Origin: Athripsodes cinereus | Lineage: Eukaryota > Arthropoda > Insecta > Trichoptera > Leptoceridae | Assembly (NCBI GenBank): GCA_947579605.1 | Contig: OX388305.1 | Coordinates: 29,401,542-29,465,541 of the forward strand | Direction of reading: 5' to 3' | Length of the DNA stretch: 64,000 bases | Shown: positions 1 to 11,182 of the stretch, piece after piece | Layout: each line of letters begins with the position of its first letter | How positions within the stretch are numbered: the stretch's first letter is position 1 | Translations under genes and position numbers: made by a program | Notes under the pieces: generated by a model | Told to the model about the DNA's origin: nothing | Databases searched by the model: none | What the model saw: only the letters and a program-made list of their open reading frames with translations

Positions 1-248
1 ATAGATATATTGAGAGAGAATTTGATATGCCTGATAAAATATATAGTTTTTAAAATTTACGTTATTCTAATCTCGGATCATCATTAGATATAATAAACAG
101 TGCAAAATTTAAACCATGAGATAATCTTCACAAAAATACCTGATTGTATACATTTATTGAATATAATAAATTAATATACCTACAGTTTTTTCAAAAATGA
201 GCAATTAATTGGCAATAATATAATATACTATTAAGTATATTGGTTATG

Positions 249-438
249 TTTTTTTTTAAAAAAAAAAGATATATCTGGGTTGTGTTTGTTATAAACCCAA
301 ATACAATCTTATACACCTTTCACAGTAAGCTACTAAAAGGTTGTGTCGTGAAAGGGGAGTTTGCCGGTACCTGGTATCGAACCACGGACCCCTTGTTCAC
401 GAGGCCGAGACTCTACCTCCAAGCTACCGACGAACTCA
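249..438 (-). mobile_element. tRNA-derived SINE, copy 1
   Basis: On the minus strand the head is tRNA-like. It has an A-box-like stretch (TAGCTTGGAGGTAGAG) and a B-box-like GGTTCGATACC about 40 bases later. The body continues through CGACACAACC and GTATTTGGGTTTATAACA and ends in an A-rich tail (T-rich on plus, from about 249). Related copies lie at 28653-28795, at 43750-45097 (split by an insertion), and as a tail only at 3890-3962. The repetition and the internal Pol III promoter boxes make it a SINE and not a tRNA gene; the tRNA part is not followed by a processable 3' end. Confidence 0.8.
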
Positions 439-460
439 TACTTATAATGAATTAGTTTTT

Positions 461-542
461 AAAATGAAACACGATACATAGTTATTCCAGTATTGACGTC
501 AATAGTCAGTATTGGAATAGCTATACATCGTGTTTCATTTTA
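461..542. repeat. 82-bp near-perfect palindrome (fold-back MITE)
   Basis: AAAATGAAACACGAT at the left end is the exact inverse of ATCGTGTTTCATTTT at the right end, and the arms continue through TATTCCA(A)TACTGAC to a GACGTCAATAGTC centre. No coding potential. It lies 23 bp from the head of SINE copy 1. Probably a minimal fold-back transposon derivative; no clear target duplication is visible. Confidence 0.75.
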
Positions 543-2687
543 GAAATTATTAATATGAACTTCCACGAAGAACCGTCGGTCGATAAATTAAACTTTATAA
601 TGAATTATTTTATTCGCTTCATATATACTTGTCTTCCCGCTACATACTTGACCTTTCACAATCACGTTCTATTTACAACACATCTTTAGTAAGAAATAAC
701 ATCATTATTTACAAATATGAAGAGAAACTCACCTATTTATCAATCACTGTATGTGAGTAAAATTATCTGCATCGTACATAATAAATACAAACATACCTTC
801 TTCTATATAAATTATATAAATTTTCATTGAACACACATCGTAAAAGATTATATCGATTAACTTTAAATAACAATCAATGCCCTTATACGCACAAAATCCA
901 ACTTTAACATAGGTATTTAAAAGCTTTTTATAAAAGGCAGATGTATGTTATATATTATTATTTAAATAACATCTACCACTTTCGATATTATAACAAATTT
1001 AATTTAGACATCAATTACGACATTTTAACGTGGATATTACGTTAACACGAGCTATGAAAGATATTCGATATTTTCTCGGTTCTCATCCAAAAACTAAACG
1101 CATAAGTCGCTGAGCCATTTCACTGTTGAAACTCTATACTTAGATATTGTAGTATGACAGACATAGAAGATGAAACATCTCTGAGTAAGTTAAGTAACAC
1201 CTATAATATTTATTTTAATTCGTATGTAATGCATTTAAGATTTTATCAACTGACATCGGAAATGCTTTTGATTTTAAATACGATCAAACACGACAGCCAT
1301 ACAAAATATAATAAATTTTAAAAATAATCCTTTCAATGTGCATACTGTTAGGTTAGTAAGGCAACATAGTTAATCTAAAAATCGAGTGTATAATATATAA
1401 TGAGCTACAATCCATTGGATTGGTCTCCAACGAGTTTGGATTTTCTTCTCCATTCCTCTCTATTTTCAGTTAGTCTCTTCTTCAATTGGGCCATATACGT
1501 AGGTGTCTCTTGGTCGTCTATTGGTTCAAAAAAATGTTCATATCTCCCTCGAGTTTTAAAAGTATTTATAAAATTATATTACTGTTGATACAAAATATTG
1601 GTGTGTGCCTTTATACAGAAATCATCATTGTTCTTTTTATTAGGATCATAGATTTACATGTAGTATATAGGTAGGTACATCATAACTTTTGTGTTCCATA
1701 CTTGAAGGTCATTATTTTTTTCTTTTTAACAGTTATAATAAGATATATGGGGGTATTTTTATTACTTTAACGGGTATTTATAGGATGTGCAATACTAAAG
1801 TATGAGTAGAAAAGAGACCATTTGAATCTTAATACTAAAAGGTGAAAAAGTATTATTATTATTATCAATTTTGAACATTCAAAAATTTGTACTACTGAAA
1901 TACATGAAAAGTATTATGGCGTAATAGTTTATTTTAGGGTAGTGGCGGCAACCCTAACTCTGATACCTGAGAACTTATCAATTAGCCACATTCATTGATG
2001 AATATTAATTTTATTAGTTGATAGCAATAGTACCTATCATAACAGACTGTATTGTAAGGTACTTGCAGTCTGCAGCTGATGTACATATGTTGGCATCTAC
2101 ATACATAATATTATGTATAATAACAACAACATGTTGTGTTAAATGCTTGGCAATTAATAATATTGTTTACCTCCATAATAATGTGTTATCTAAATTGGGC
2201 ACTAAAAACATTACGCATTGTATGATATATCTCTTTTCATTAATGTACTGGATAGATGATATCAAAAACCTTTGATGGGAATATAAAACATAATCATCAT
2301 AGTAGCGTGCCTTACACGGACCCTATATCAAAAGATTTTGGGTGGGATCAAATGAAAGAAACAAAAACCCTCGCACTGAATCGAAATAGTTATACATTGA
2401 TTATTACTAACAATAATTGATGCTCCTTGAAACTACGCTACCCAAACGATTCAAATCAAATATATCTACGAAAAGGATTTCAGAAGTGTTTCAAAATGTT
2501 CTAAAAAAATACAATTAAGGTCTGATAACCGTTCCTGTCGCATAGAAGTCCTTAAATATTATTTTTTTAAGAAAAACTAATGATCAAAGGTTTTGTTCCA
2601 TTTCAATATCATTATTAAGTTGTTTTACATGTTCAATTCAACGCTAAGGTGTGATCCACCTATCCTGAATGTCTTGTTTTTATGGTT
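543..2687. other. Gene-free AT-rich stretch
   Basis: Only short, low-complexity open frames without recognisable protein motifs. No RNA gene or clear transposon end was recognised here. Confidence 0.5.
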
Positions 2688-2689
2688 TA

Positions 2690-3119
2690 TAGACCATTAA
2701 AGGTCACGTGGTCTTGTCTATGGATTTGCTTTTGCTTGGAGGGCAAACTGTCAGATTGCGCAAATCACCCTTGTAGGATGTTATGCCATAAGAGAAAAAA
2801 AAGAAAGTCAAACGACAAAATAATAACAAAAACGACACTGACAGTTTTATTTTTATTATTAGGTATTCTTTAGGCGTTCCATCCAAGAGTGATTTTGCAA
2901 TACTGACAGTTGGAAAGATAATACCTAGGTACATGACAACGCTCTTCTTTGAAATAATCTCTACTATCTGAGCTTGCATGTGTTATGGTACTTTATCTCT
3001 TTTTCACGCATAGTTAGAACTGCGCAGTTAGAAAGAGATACCGGCTTTTTGTTTGTTTTGTTTTTGTTCCGTTTTTGTCCTCCAAACATTTTTCTGTGAC
3101 GTCATCCTTTAATGGTCTA
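2690..3119. mobile_element. TA-flanked MITE, family A (copy 1)
   Basis: Terminal inverted repeats TAGACCATTAAAGG / CCTTTAATGGTCTA with a TA dinucleotide on each side (2688-2689 and 3120-3121), which fits a Tc1/mariner-type target duplication. A shorter copy of the same family is at 56573-56849 inside the importin alpha intron. Both copies read as a similar short peptide from the left end ([15 protein letters not shown]...), but this reflects DNA similarity; no transposase motif is present. An internal fragment also resembles 7025-7065. Confidence 0.75.
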
Positions 3120-3129
3120 TAGCTCTGTG

Positions 3130-3325
3130 GGCCTAGTCAAAACACATTTTAGCGTTACGTTTTCGTTTCGTTTTCGTACAAAAGTAGACGACGTTATAGA
3201 ACGTGTCAATTTTCGTAGCTACTTGTGTATTTTAGCTACGAAAATTGACGCGTTCTCGCAACGTCGTCCACATTCGAACGAAAACGAAACGAAAACGTAA
3301 CGCTTAAATGTGTTTTGACTAGGCC
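3130..3325. mobile_element. Fold-back (hairpin) MITE
   Basis: Almost the whole 196 bp is an inverted repeat. GGCCTAGTCAAAACACATTT at the left mirrors AAATGTGTTTTGACTAGGCC at the right, followed inward by arms with alternating CGTTTTCGTTTCG / CGAAACGAAAACG and a GTAGCTAC... centre. It lies 8 bp beyond the TA-flanked MITE. Non-autonomous; superfamily not assigned. Confidence 0.75.
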
Positions 3326-3889
3326 TACAGGATCTGCGTGTTAGTAGCTTACAGTTAGACTACGAAATGCCGTGATGGTATTTATAGATATGTACCTATC
3401 TGATTATGCACATTCTTGTTTAGAGCAGTGATCTTTATCACCGTGCTTATTTCTCCCATGAATTTGCAATGCGCACATCATTTTGCAAACATTTTATTTA
3501 CCAGCTTATTGCAATAGGTACATAATTATAAATTTCAAATGCTCCCTCATTTTAAAGTTTCATTATAATAAAATAAATAATCATGACTTGCGAGATAAAT
3601 TCTTTATTTACTTTATTATGCTCTCTACCTATTTAAATTTTATATTTGGCCTTATTCATTTTACAATAAAATAAGATAATTTAAATTTAATAATATAATT
3701 TTATCTCTTATTATTTTCCTAACGAATGGTAGACAATTATAATAGATGTGTAGGTATGTTAATTATTTGTGCAGTATTATAAGGATAATGACATCTACTT
3801 CTACTAATATTACATCATAATTACCTATGTAATGAGTAGGTATATTTACTAGAGATGAAATGAATATTTTTTATCTGGCTCTATAATTT

Positions 3890-3962
3890 TTTTTTTATAA
3901 AAAGATATATTTGGGTTTTGTTTGTTGTAAACACAAATACAACCTTAAACACCTTTCACTGT
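3890..3962 (-). mobile_element. SINE tail fragment
   Basis: Matches the 3' part of the tRNA-derived SINE (minus strand: GTGAAAGGTGTTTAAGG, then the GTATTTGTGTTTACAACA block and A-rich tail). The tRNA-like head is missing, so this is a 5'-truncated copy. Confidence 0.65.
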
Positions 3963-5118
3963 TAGTTGATATCCGGTATCTGGTCTATCCGGCATAAATT
4001 TACTATGAAATCCCATATTCAGATGGGCTTAGGTATATCTCGCGAGTTTCATACAATTCGTCCCTCTTCTGACTAACTGTCGTATCTGACATTTTTGGCG
4101 AAATCGAGTTATGATCACCAATATGTGCCCTGCATGTTCTCACTGAAGATCACACCTGTAACTGTTACCGTTATCCTGGAATAGCCTTCTGATTTGTTGT
4201 CGTATTTACGAATTATTCTCAATAAAATGTGTTGTATCTACTAATTCCTCAATTTTTTTTCACAAAAATGATTCTGAGATATATAAGAATAGGTACAAAT
4301 AAAATAATGTTATTTATTTACACTGTATCATATAACTAGGAGAGACGAAAATATGCACGACAAAACACTAAAAACGCTCTCCTGAACAATTTACATTTAG
4401 GCAGATACGTCTGTTAGTCAGAATAGGGACGAATTTTTGAAAAAGTCGGGTATATTGTCAAATTACTTTACCAATTTTATTCTATACTATTCTTCTCAAG
4501 ACCATCCACTCGTTTTCGAGTGACTTAGACTATTATGGAATAACTGATATTTAATTATATTTTAACTAAAAAGTTATTAAGTGTATTATTTTGACGGGGT
4601 AGTACATTAAAAGTTGAAATTGTGACAATACAGCTACAAGCTACATACATATTTCACTATTATATTTCGCGGCTCAAAAAGTTTCATATTTTTATTACTT
4701 ATTTACTTTGAAGAGCTTTGTCATTGATTTATAAATATCTATTCTTAATGCTTGTAAGTATTGTATTAGTACTGATAATAAGACGATTTTTACCATGATC
4801 ATTACAGTTGAAGGACAATGCGATCCCAGAAGAAAGCTAACAATATCCAGACAAAGATTTAGGGAATATATATAATGAATTCCTCCACGGGATAGCCATA
4901 ATATATGGAGTACTCGAAAAATATATGATTCAGACAGTTTCTTCATTAGTGCCACATTCGCACACATAGGGGAAGGAAAACCTCCAGCTCTTACCATGAA
5001 CATCATTATTATTTTTCACATTATTTAACGTGTAACCTATTTTTAATTTAAATGAGCGAAACAGATAACTTATTGGTGCAACAGTAGGAAAATTTAATAT
5101 GAGCTGAAAATAAATATA
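3963..5118. other. Gene-free stretch
   Basis: No conserved coding sequence, RNA gene or transposon terminus recognised. A 103-codon open frame at 4695-5006 (minus) has no recognisable motif and is probably chance. Confidence 0.4.
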
Positions 5119-5623
5119 CAGTGGTACCTCGACATACGAGTTTAATTCGTTCTGCGACCTTGATTGTATTTCAAATTACTCGTAGGTATCTCAAAGCAAA
5201 TTTCCCCATTGAAATTAATTGAAATGCCATTAATCCGTTCCAGCCCCCAAAATGTCACCCCAGTTATTTTTGTTACGTGTTTTTGAATAAGAAAAATGTA
5301 TTTATAAATAACAAATACTTAGTGTACAAAAATATAATATAAGAGAATGTAAAGAAATTAACTAGATTCATATAAGTGTTACTGCTTTTCCCTTCACTGA
5401 TTTTTGCTTTTTTCGCCACGCTTTTCTCACTTTCACCTGTAGGCCGTTTGAATAAAAACATGTCTAAGGAGATTTGTTTCTTTATCCCTTTCAGAATGTC
5501 CCGGAAATGAGTAAGGCGAGTGTCATTAAATAGCTCGTATTTCAAAGCAAAAAATCGCTCGCTCTACGACTGATATCTTTAAAAACTCGTATGTTGGGGC
5601 ACTCGTATGTCGAGGTACCACTA
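5119..5623. mobile_element. pogo/Tigger-like MITE with transposase remnant
   Basis: Ends are inverted repeats: CAGTGGTACCTCGACATACG on the left and CGTATGTCGAGGTACCACTA on the right, with TA on both sides, as for Tc1/mariner/pogo elements. Inside, minus strand about 5370-5545, is a short open frame with KGIKKQISLDMFLFKRP then ESEKSVAKKAKI. This resembles the lysine-rich C-terminus of pogo-group transposases, so the element is probably an internally deleted copy of an autonomous one. TIR and TSD are seen directly; the family assignment is inference. Confidence 0.7.
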
Positions 5624-7177
5624 TATATCTTTTTATAGCTTTATAATCTCTATAGACAGCCTTAAAACCTACGTCTTCCGTTCATTGAGATTCACAATGT
5701 CCCAAGAAGATTATGGTAGAATAAAAACGTTTTCATTTTCCATATAATATTATGCATCTACCTACCTACAATACACTGCATTAATTATGTGTAATGTGTA
5801 TGTAAATGTCATATCCTTTCTACATTTTGCCTATATATAGTTTTTTTTTTAATATGAATGAATATTGTAAATACCTACTTACCTACCTATGTAATAATTT
5901 TGGCAAAAATGTAAACAAACATTCATGTGCTTATTACACGGTGTGTAACAAAATATATTCGATATAACGTGTAATGTATGTATCTGCCTACATACGAGTA
6001 CAATAATACTGCACTCAGGCAGTCCATTACCAAGCCCATGGTTATGCACATACTACTTATACTTTTATCTATATCTAATACTAGCAATGTTTTTATGGTT
6101 TTATATTTCATCATATTATATTCAACTGTAAAACTCGTAACAATAATATTGTTCAATACCTATATAGATATAGCTATACCTGAGCATGTAGATGCAGTCA
6201 TAATAATTACCTATTACTATAAATTTACTTTCTACATACCTACTCACCTACCTAATACATAGTTTCTTCCATATACACTTATACAAATATAACCGATGAG
6301 AATACAAACTATATCTCTCACTTTATTATTATTGTATATAGTTGCAAAGGTTTTTAATGTTTTTGCTTTTCCACCTACAACTATCGTAAGCACCTTCAGG
6401 GGGGTGGGAGTAAAGTGTGTTGGGAGGGAGATATTCTGCCTTCTAGACCATGGCCGTACAGCCAGAAAAAGTTTGTAGATTTTATACCTAACGTGATCTT
6501 GCATAAAATAATATGTATAAATTTGTCCTTAATTTTCTTAGGCCAAGTGGGTAGGTATATGTTTTAAAATTTAAGACTCTTCTGAATAGCTAATGTATCA
6601 ATAATTAAATACACCTATTTTGTATTATGAGCATATATAATTGAAGATTTTTTATAGGATACTTTTAACATACGAAAATCATATAATACTAAATTATACA
6701 GATTAGAATTTCGTTTTTCATGACATTCAGCGCAGCCTCTGTTCATTACCGAATATAATTAATGCTAATAATAATAATAATTACCTATACTTTGTCGTAT
6801 TCGTATGTTTATATTACGGAAAGTGGCTACATCTATACAACAGACAATAATAAAAATACCTAGCATAAAATTATGTATTTCTCAGTATTCTGTGACTAAT
6901 TGACTACCATTTGTTGACTATATACATAATCAAAAACATAATATACTGTAGACAAAAAGTCATAATGTATGCTCAAAATTGTAACGAGAATCATTTGTAA
7001 ACAATTTTTTTTTTTATTATTATTTAGGCATTCCACCCAATTCTGAGTGATTTTGCCGTAATAAAAATAAAATTAACAAACAAAACTGCAAAATAACATC
7101 CTACCGCAACTACGCATTAGAAGCGAGCATAAAAACAAAAAATGATACAACGCAACTAATTGGTACTTATAATACCT
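5624..7177. other. Gene-free AT-rich stretch
   Basis: Short overlapping frames on both strands only. A piece near 7025-7065 resembles the interior of the TA-flanked MITE (TTAGGCATTCCACCC and GAGTGATTTTGC). Nothing else recognised. Confidence 0.45.
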
Positions 7178-7465
7178 ATCTATATAGTGGCTATCTATAT
7201 ACATGTGAATACAAATTATTCTTATTCTAAAATAACATTAATTTGTAGGGACGGATTTTTAAAGCAGTTTATTATCGATATAGTAGCTATCTATATACAA
7301 GTGAATACAAACTATTATTATTCCAAAATAATATCAACTTGTAGGGACGGATTTTCAAAGCAGTTTATTATCTATGTTGTAGCTATCTATATACATGGGA
7401 ATACAAATTATTTCTATTCTAAAACAATATCAATTTGTAGGGAAGGATTTTCAAATCAGTTTATT
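7178..7465. repeat. Three 96-bp tandem repeats at the LINE 3' end
   Basis: The landmark GCTATCTATATACA recurs at 7190, 7286 and 7382, and the landmark CAGTTTATT recurs at the same spacing, giving a period of exactly 96 bp. The rightmost unit overlaps the ORF2 stop codon (TGA, complement of 7451-7453). In the other units the minus strand still reads AATAAACTGCTTT(G/A)AAAATCC, close to the true ORF2 end. So the array grew by duplicating the ORF2-end/3'UTR junction. The plus-strand open frame across it (7160-7516) exists because 96 is a multiple of three. Confidence 0.9.
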
Positions 7466-10400
7466 GTTTCCCTTCAAAAACTTTGCAATACTCTTATGAA
7501 CACTACTGTTATTTAAACACAAGAGATACTGCATGTTTATAGGGAATGAAGTACTGTGTTGTCGGATCTCACTTATAAATTGTTCCCGATTCAACAGCGA
7601 ACACTCAAAAAATATATGATCCACTGTCTCCTCTTCGGCTCCACATTCGCACGCGGGCGAGTTAATGACCTTGATTTTAAACAAATGAGATGCGACCGAA
7701 CAATGTCCGATTCTCAGCCGGCATATTAAAGAAATATCGACTTTCGATAATTTTCCTTCAGCATACCACGGTGAAGTAGGAATTGTATACTGGATATTTT
7801 TATAACGAAGCCCTTTGCAAGAAGATTGCCAAACATTGAACCATTCTTGTTTTAGTTTTGACTCGTAATCGTGTAAATATTCATTCCTAGGACGCTGGTA
7901 TCTTTGAGGATCAGATCCTGTTAAGCAAGCGCTCTTAGCTAATTGGTCAGCTTTCTCATTTCCACCAATGCCCGCATGTGAAGGGATCCACACAATTGCA
8001 ATCTGCAAACCCTTGATCATCGCATTAAATAGCAATTTTTTGATTGTCCAGAACAAGTAATCACAGGGGTCATAATTGCCATTACTATCCAGTTTCATAA
8101 CAAGACTAAGCGAGTCAGTAAAAATAACAGACTTTTCTATACTAAGATTGATTATCTCACTTAAAGCCTCTCTGAGTGCAATACACTCCGCTGTAAATAC
8201 GGAAGAATTTTTGGGAAGGCGAAATTTGGACTTGATTTTTAGATCAGGTATATAGAAAGCTGCTCCACAACCAATCTGAGGATATTTAGACCCATCTGTA
8301 AATACCGATACGGAGTCTGGCCATCTACGGGAAATTTCGGACATAAACAAATTGTGAACTATGGACTCACCGTAATTCTCAGTGGTCGAGCGATCAATAT
8401 CTATTGTTGTACAAATTACTGGTTGATAAGCTATCGTTTCAAACGGAATTGAGTACATCTGAATGTGAAAATCATTTCTAGTAATATTGAGGGAATTGAT
8501 CTCCTGTAAAGTGAAACACATATTTGAAATAGGCTTGGCCCGTAGGGCTACATGAGAGGACTGTATTTCCATGAGAGCAGTGAGTCCATTCCATAGTGGG
8601 TGTGAGGAATTATTGTACCTTTTTAATAAAAATTTGAAGGTCAATGATTTTCTTCGCAAATTCAAAGGCATTTCTGCGCATTCTACCTGCAATGTATCAA
8701 TGGGCGAGGACTTCATCGCCCCTAAAATCATACGCAGACATTTGGATTGGATTCTTTGCAGTTTCAACTCGAGGTATCTTGGTAGAGGATCAAGAATTTG
8801 GCAACCATAATCCAAGTGACTGCGCACCAGAGAAATATAAAGGGTTTTCATGGTAATGGGATGTGAACCCCACCAGACTCTGGAAATGGCTCTAAGGACA
8901 TTTATTCCCTTTTCGCATTTCGTTACAATGTGCTCCACGTACATGTTCCAATTAAGCTTTCTATGAAAAATAACTCCCAAAAACTTTACATATTCGCTCG
9001 CAGGAATCAATGTATTGTCCAGATGGATAGATACGTTAGGGATCCTGTGTTTTTTTGAGAAGATCACTACTTGACTTTTCGATGGGGACAAGCTCATGCC
9101 ATTTTCCTTGAGCCATGTATTCATTGTATTCAAGCCTTCCTGAAGCCTAGCTACTGCAGTGGGAATAGAGATGTCTGAAGAATACACGACAAAGTCATCT
9201 GCATATTGAAGAATGGAACAGGAGTTTGGTAGAAATGATTGTAAGTCAGCAGTATAAATATTAAATAAGATTGGACTTAGCACGCTACCCTGCGGAAGTC
9301 CTTTATAGACGTTTCTCTCTATCATTCCCTGAGGAGATTCCAACAGGATTTGACGTTCGGACATTATATTGAAAATCAAGAAGGACAAATTGGAAGGGAT
9401 TCCCATTCTTAGTAATTTAGATTTTACCAGTGGAAGAAGTACGTTATCATATGCACTGTTTATGTCCAGAAAGGCCGCAGCAATATTAGATTTTTTGGCG
9501 AATGCCATACGAATATCTGTTGTAATTACACTTAAACTATCAAGGGTTGATTTACCTTTTCTAAATCCGAACTGCCAGGGAGGTAGGGTAGACTTGCTCT
9601 CTGTAAACCATTCTAGTCGGATTTTTATCATCCTCTCTAGAATTTTTAGAAAACATGACGACAGAGCAATAGGGCGATATGAGCTACTTAAATCAGCCTC
9701 TTTGCCAGGCTTAGGAATTGGGATTACAATTTGTCTCTTCCATTGTGCAGGCACATCTCCAGTGGAGAGAATGGCATTATAAAGATTGAGTAAATGTATA
9801 AGGAGAGTTTCAGGAAACTTCTTAATAAAAGAATATGGAATGAGATCTTCTCCCGGAGCTGAGTCCCCTGTTGAATCAATAGCTGATTTAAGTTCATTTA
9901 ATGAGAATGGGTGAGATATTTCGGAGTACACATTCAGCTTTGAAGAATGGGGGGTGGCAAGCTCTGAGTTCTGTGGAGCGTAAGGAGGCGCTAATTTGTC
10001 AGTAAATTCATATATCCATTCACCAGAGGATGAATGGGATTTGTTAGACCCTAACGCCCCACGAAAGCGTTTAATGGCCTTCCACACCTCAGTCAACGGC
10101 GTTTCTGGAGATAATGACGTGCAGTAATTTTTCCAACCTTGTCTTTTTTTCCTTTTAAGTAATCTTTTAGCCGCGGCCTGGGCCTGTTTTGCTATAAGAA
10201 AGTTACTAAAAGACATGTCCCTTTTAAATGATCGTATTGCAATTCGACGTTCAAGAACTGCTGTGGAACACTCGTCGTCCCACCAAGGTGGATTTGAAGG
10301 TTTTTTGTGGTTAGAATGGCATTTCGGAATAGAAATATTGGCAGCAGAGAGAGTTATTTGTTTAATTGCTTCCGCCTTCTGAGAAATATCGGATTCACCT

Positions 10401-11182
10401 AAGGCTTCTTTACATTGAGCGGTATTAATAGAAAGCAAAGACTTAAACTCCTCCCATTTGGCTTTTTTAGTATTGAAACCACGAGGAGAACGTGATATTT
10501 GACTTATTTTGGCAATTTTCTGCAAGCGTAAAAGAATCGGAAAATGATCACTTGAATGTGGGTCACTCACAATACTCCAAATAAATAAGGGGGCCAGATC
10601 TGCCGTACATAGAGATATATCCACGGCGTTTGGGCGTTGATCCGGAGAGCAGAACCTAGTTGGTTGGCCATCATTCAGTATACATAATCCATAATTATCG
10701 GCATAATCAAGAACATTTCTGCCTGATATATCTGTATATGCGCATCCCCACGAAGTCGAATGTGCATTGCAATCTCCCAATATAACAAACGATTTGGAGA
10801 ATTTGGAGGTTATGTTATTCCAGTAAGTAAGGTCAAATATTTTTCTTGGTGGGATGTAAACGGATACATAGGTGATGTCACAAATTATTACAGCGACAAT
10901 CTGCATTGATTGGATGTACGGAAGAGAAATTTGTGTGAATGGAATACTGGAGTGAATAAAAATGGCAGCACCCCCTTTGCCATCACATCTGTCATCCCTG
11001 ACAATCGAGTATCCGGGAACAACAAACTGGGACATTGGAGGAAACCATGTTTCAGAGATCGCGGCTATTTTAATCTTGTGAGTATTTAATAACTGAATTA
11101 TTTCTGATCTGTTTGAAACAGCACTACGGCTGTTCCATTGGAGAATGGTAATGTCATTAGTTCTCTGGAGTTGTGGAGCCAT
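7451..11182 (-). CDS. LINE ORF2: endonuclease, reverse transcriptase, RNase H (1243 aa)
   Basis: Polyprotein of an I-type LINE. An APE-like endonuclease fills about residues 10-220: LQWNSRS, SETWF, GDCNAHSTSWG and SSDHFPI, which carry the expected N, E, D/N and D/H catalytic positions. Reverse transcriptase is at about 470-750, with GLPQGSVLSPILFNIYTADL and YADDFVVYS (catalytic DD near residue 660). RNase H is at about 955-1080: FTDGSKYPQIGCGAAFY, the E of FTAECIALREAL, IFTDSLSLV and WIPSHAGIGGNEKADQLAK keep all acidic residues. Near the C-terminus ACECGAEEETVDHIFFEC is the cysteine/histidine motif usual for LINE ORF2. The ATG at 11182 overlaps the end of ORF1, so translation probably depends on re-initiation or frameshifting after ORF1 (inference). 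All key residues are present. Confidence 0.93.
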   Translation of the reverse strand: MAPQLQRTNDITILQWNSRSAVSNRSEIIQLLNTHKIKIAAISETWFPPMSQFVVPGYSIVRDDRCDGKGGAAIFIHSSIPFTQISLPYIQSMQIVAVIICDITYVSVYIPPRKIFDLTYWNNITSKFSKSFVILGDCNAHSTSWGCAYTDISGRNVLDYADNYGLCILNDGQPTRFCSPDQRPNAVDISLCTADLAPLFIWSIVSDPHSSDHFPILLRLQKIAKISQISRSPRGFNTKKAKWEEFKSLLSINTAQCKEALGESDISQKAEAIKQITLSAANISIPKCHSNHKKPSNPPWWDDECSTAVLERRIAIRSFKRDMSFSNFLIAKQAQAAAKRLLKRKKRQGWKNYCTSLSPETPLTEVWKAIKRFRGALGSNKSHSSSGEWIYEFTDKLAPPYAPQNSELATPHSSKLNVYSEISHPFSLNELKSAIDSTGDSAPGEDLIPYSFIKKFPETLLIHLLNLYNAILSTGDVPAQWKRQIVIPIPKPGKEADLSSSYRPIALSSCFLKILERMIKIRLEWFTESKSTLPPWQFGFRKGKSTLDSLSVITTDIRMAFAKKSNIAAAFLDINSAYDNVLLPLVKSKLLRMGIPSNLSFLIFNIMSERQILLESPQGMIERNVYKGLPQGSVLSPILFNIYTADLQSFLPNSCSILQYADDFVVYSSDISIPTAVARLQEGLNTMNTWLKENGMSLSPSKSQVVIFSKKHRIPNVSIHLDNTLIPASEYVKFLGVIFHRKLNWNMYVEHIVTKCEKGINVLRAISRVWWGSHPITMKTLYISLVRSHLDYGCQILDPLPRYLELKLQRIQSKCLRMILGAMKSSPIDTLQVECAEMPLNLRRKSLTFKFLLKRYNNSSHPLWNGLTALMEIQSSHVALRAKPISNMCFTLQEINSLNITRNDFHIQMYSIPFETIAYQPVICTTIDIDRSTTENYGESIVHNLFMSEISRRWPDSVSVFTDGSKYPQIGCGAAFYIPDLKIKSKFRLPKNSSVFTAECIALREALSEIINLSIEKSVIFTDSLSLVMKLDSNGNYDPCDYLFWTIKKLLFNAMIKGLQIAIVWIPSHAGIGGNEKADQLAKSACLTGSDPQRYQRPRNEYLHDYESKLKQEWFNVWQSSCKGLRYKNIQYTIPTSPWYAEGKLSKVDISLICRLRIGHCSVASHLFKIKVINSPACECGAEEETVDHIFFECSLLNREQFISEIRQHSTSFPINMQYLLCLNNSSVHKSIAKFLKGNNKLI

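Noticed and set aside
2682..2873. Short peptide conserved between 2682-2873 and 56565-56780
   Set aside because: Both lie in copies of the same TA-flanked MITE; the similarity is at DNA level and no domain is present.
7160..7516. Plus-strand ORF with a 32-residue repeat
   Set aside because: It is the reverse strand of the LINE 3' tandem array; it stays open only because 96 is a multiple of three.
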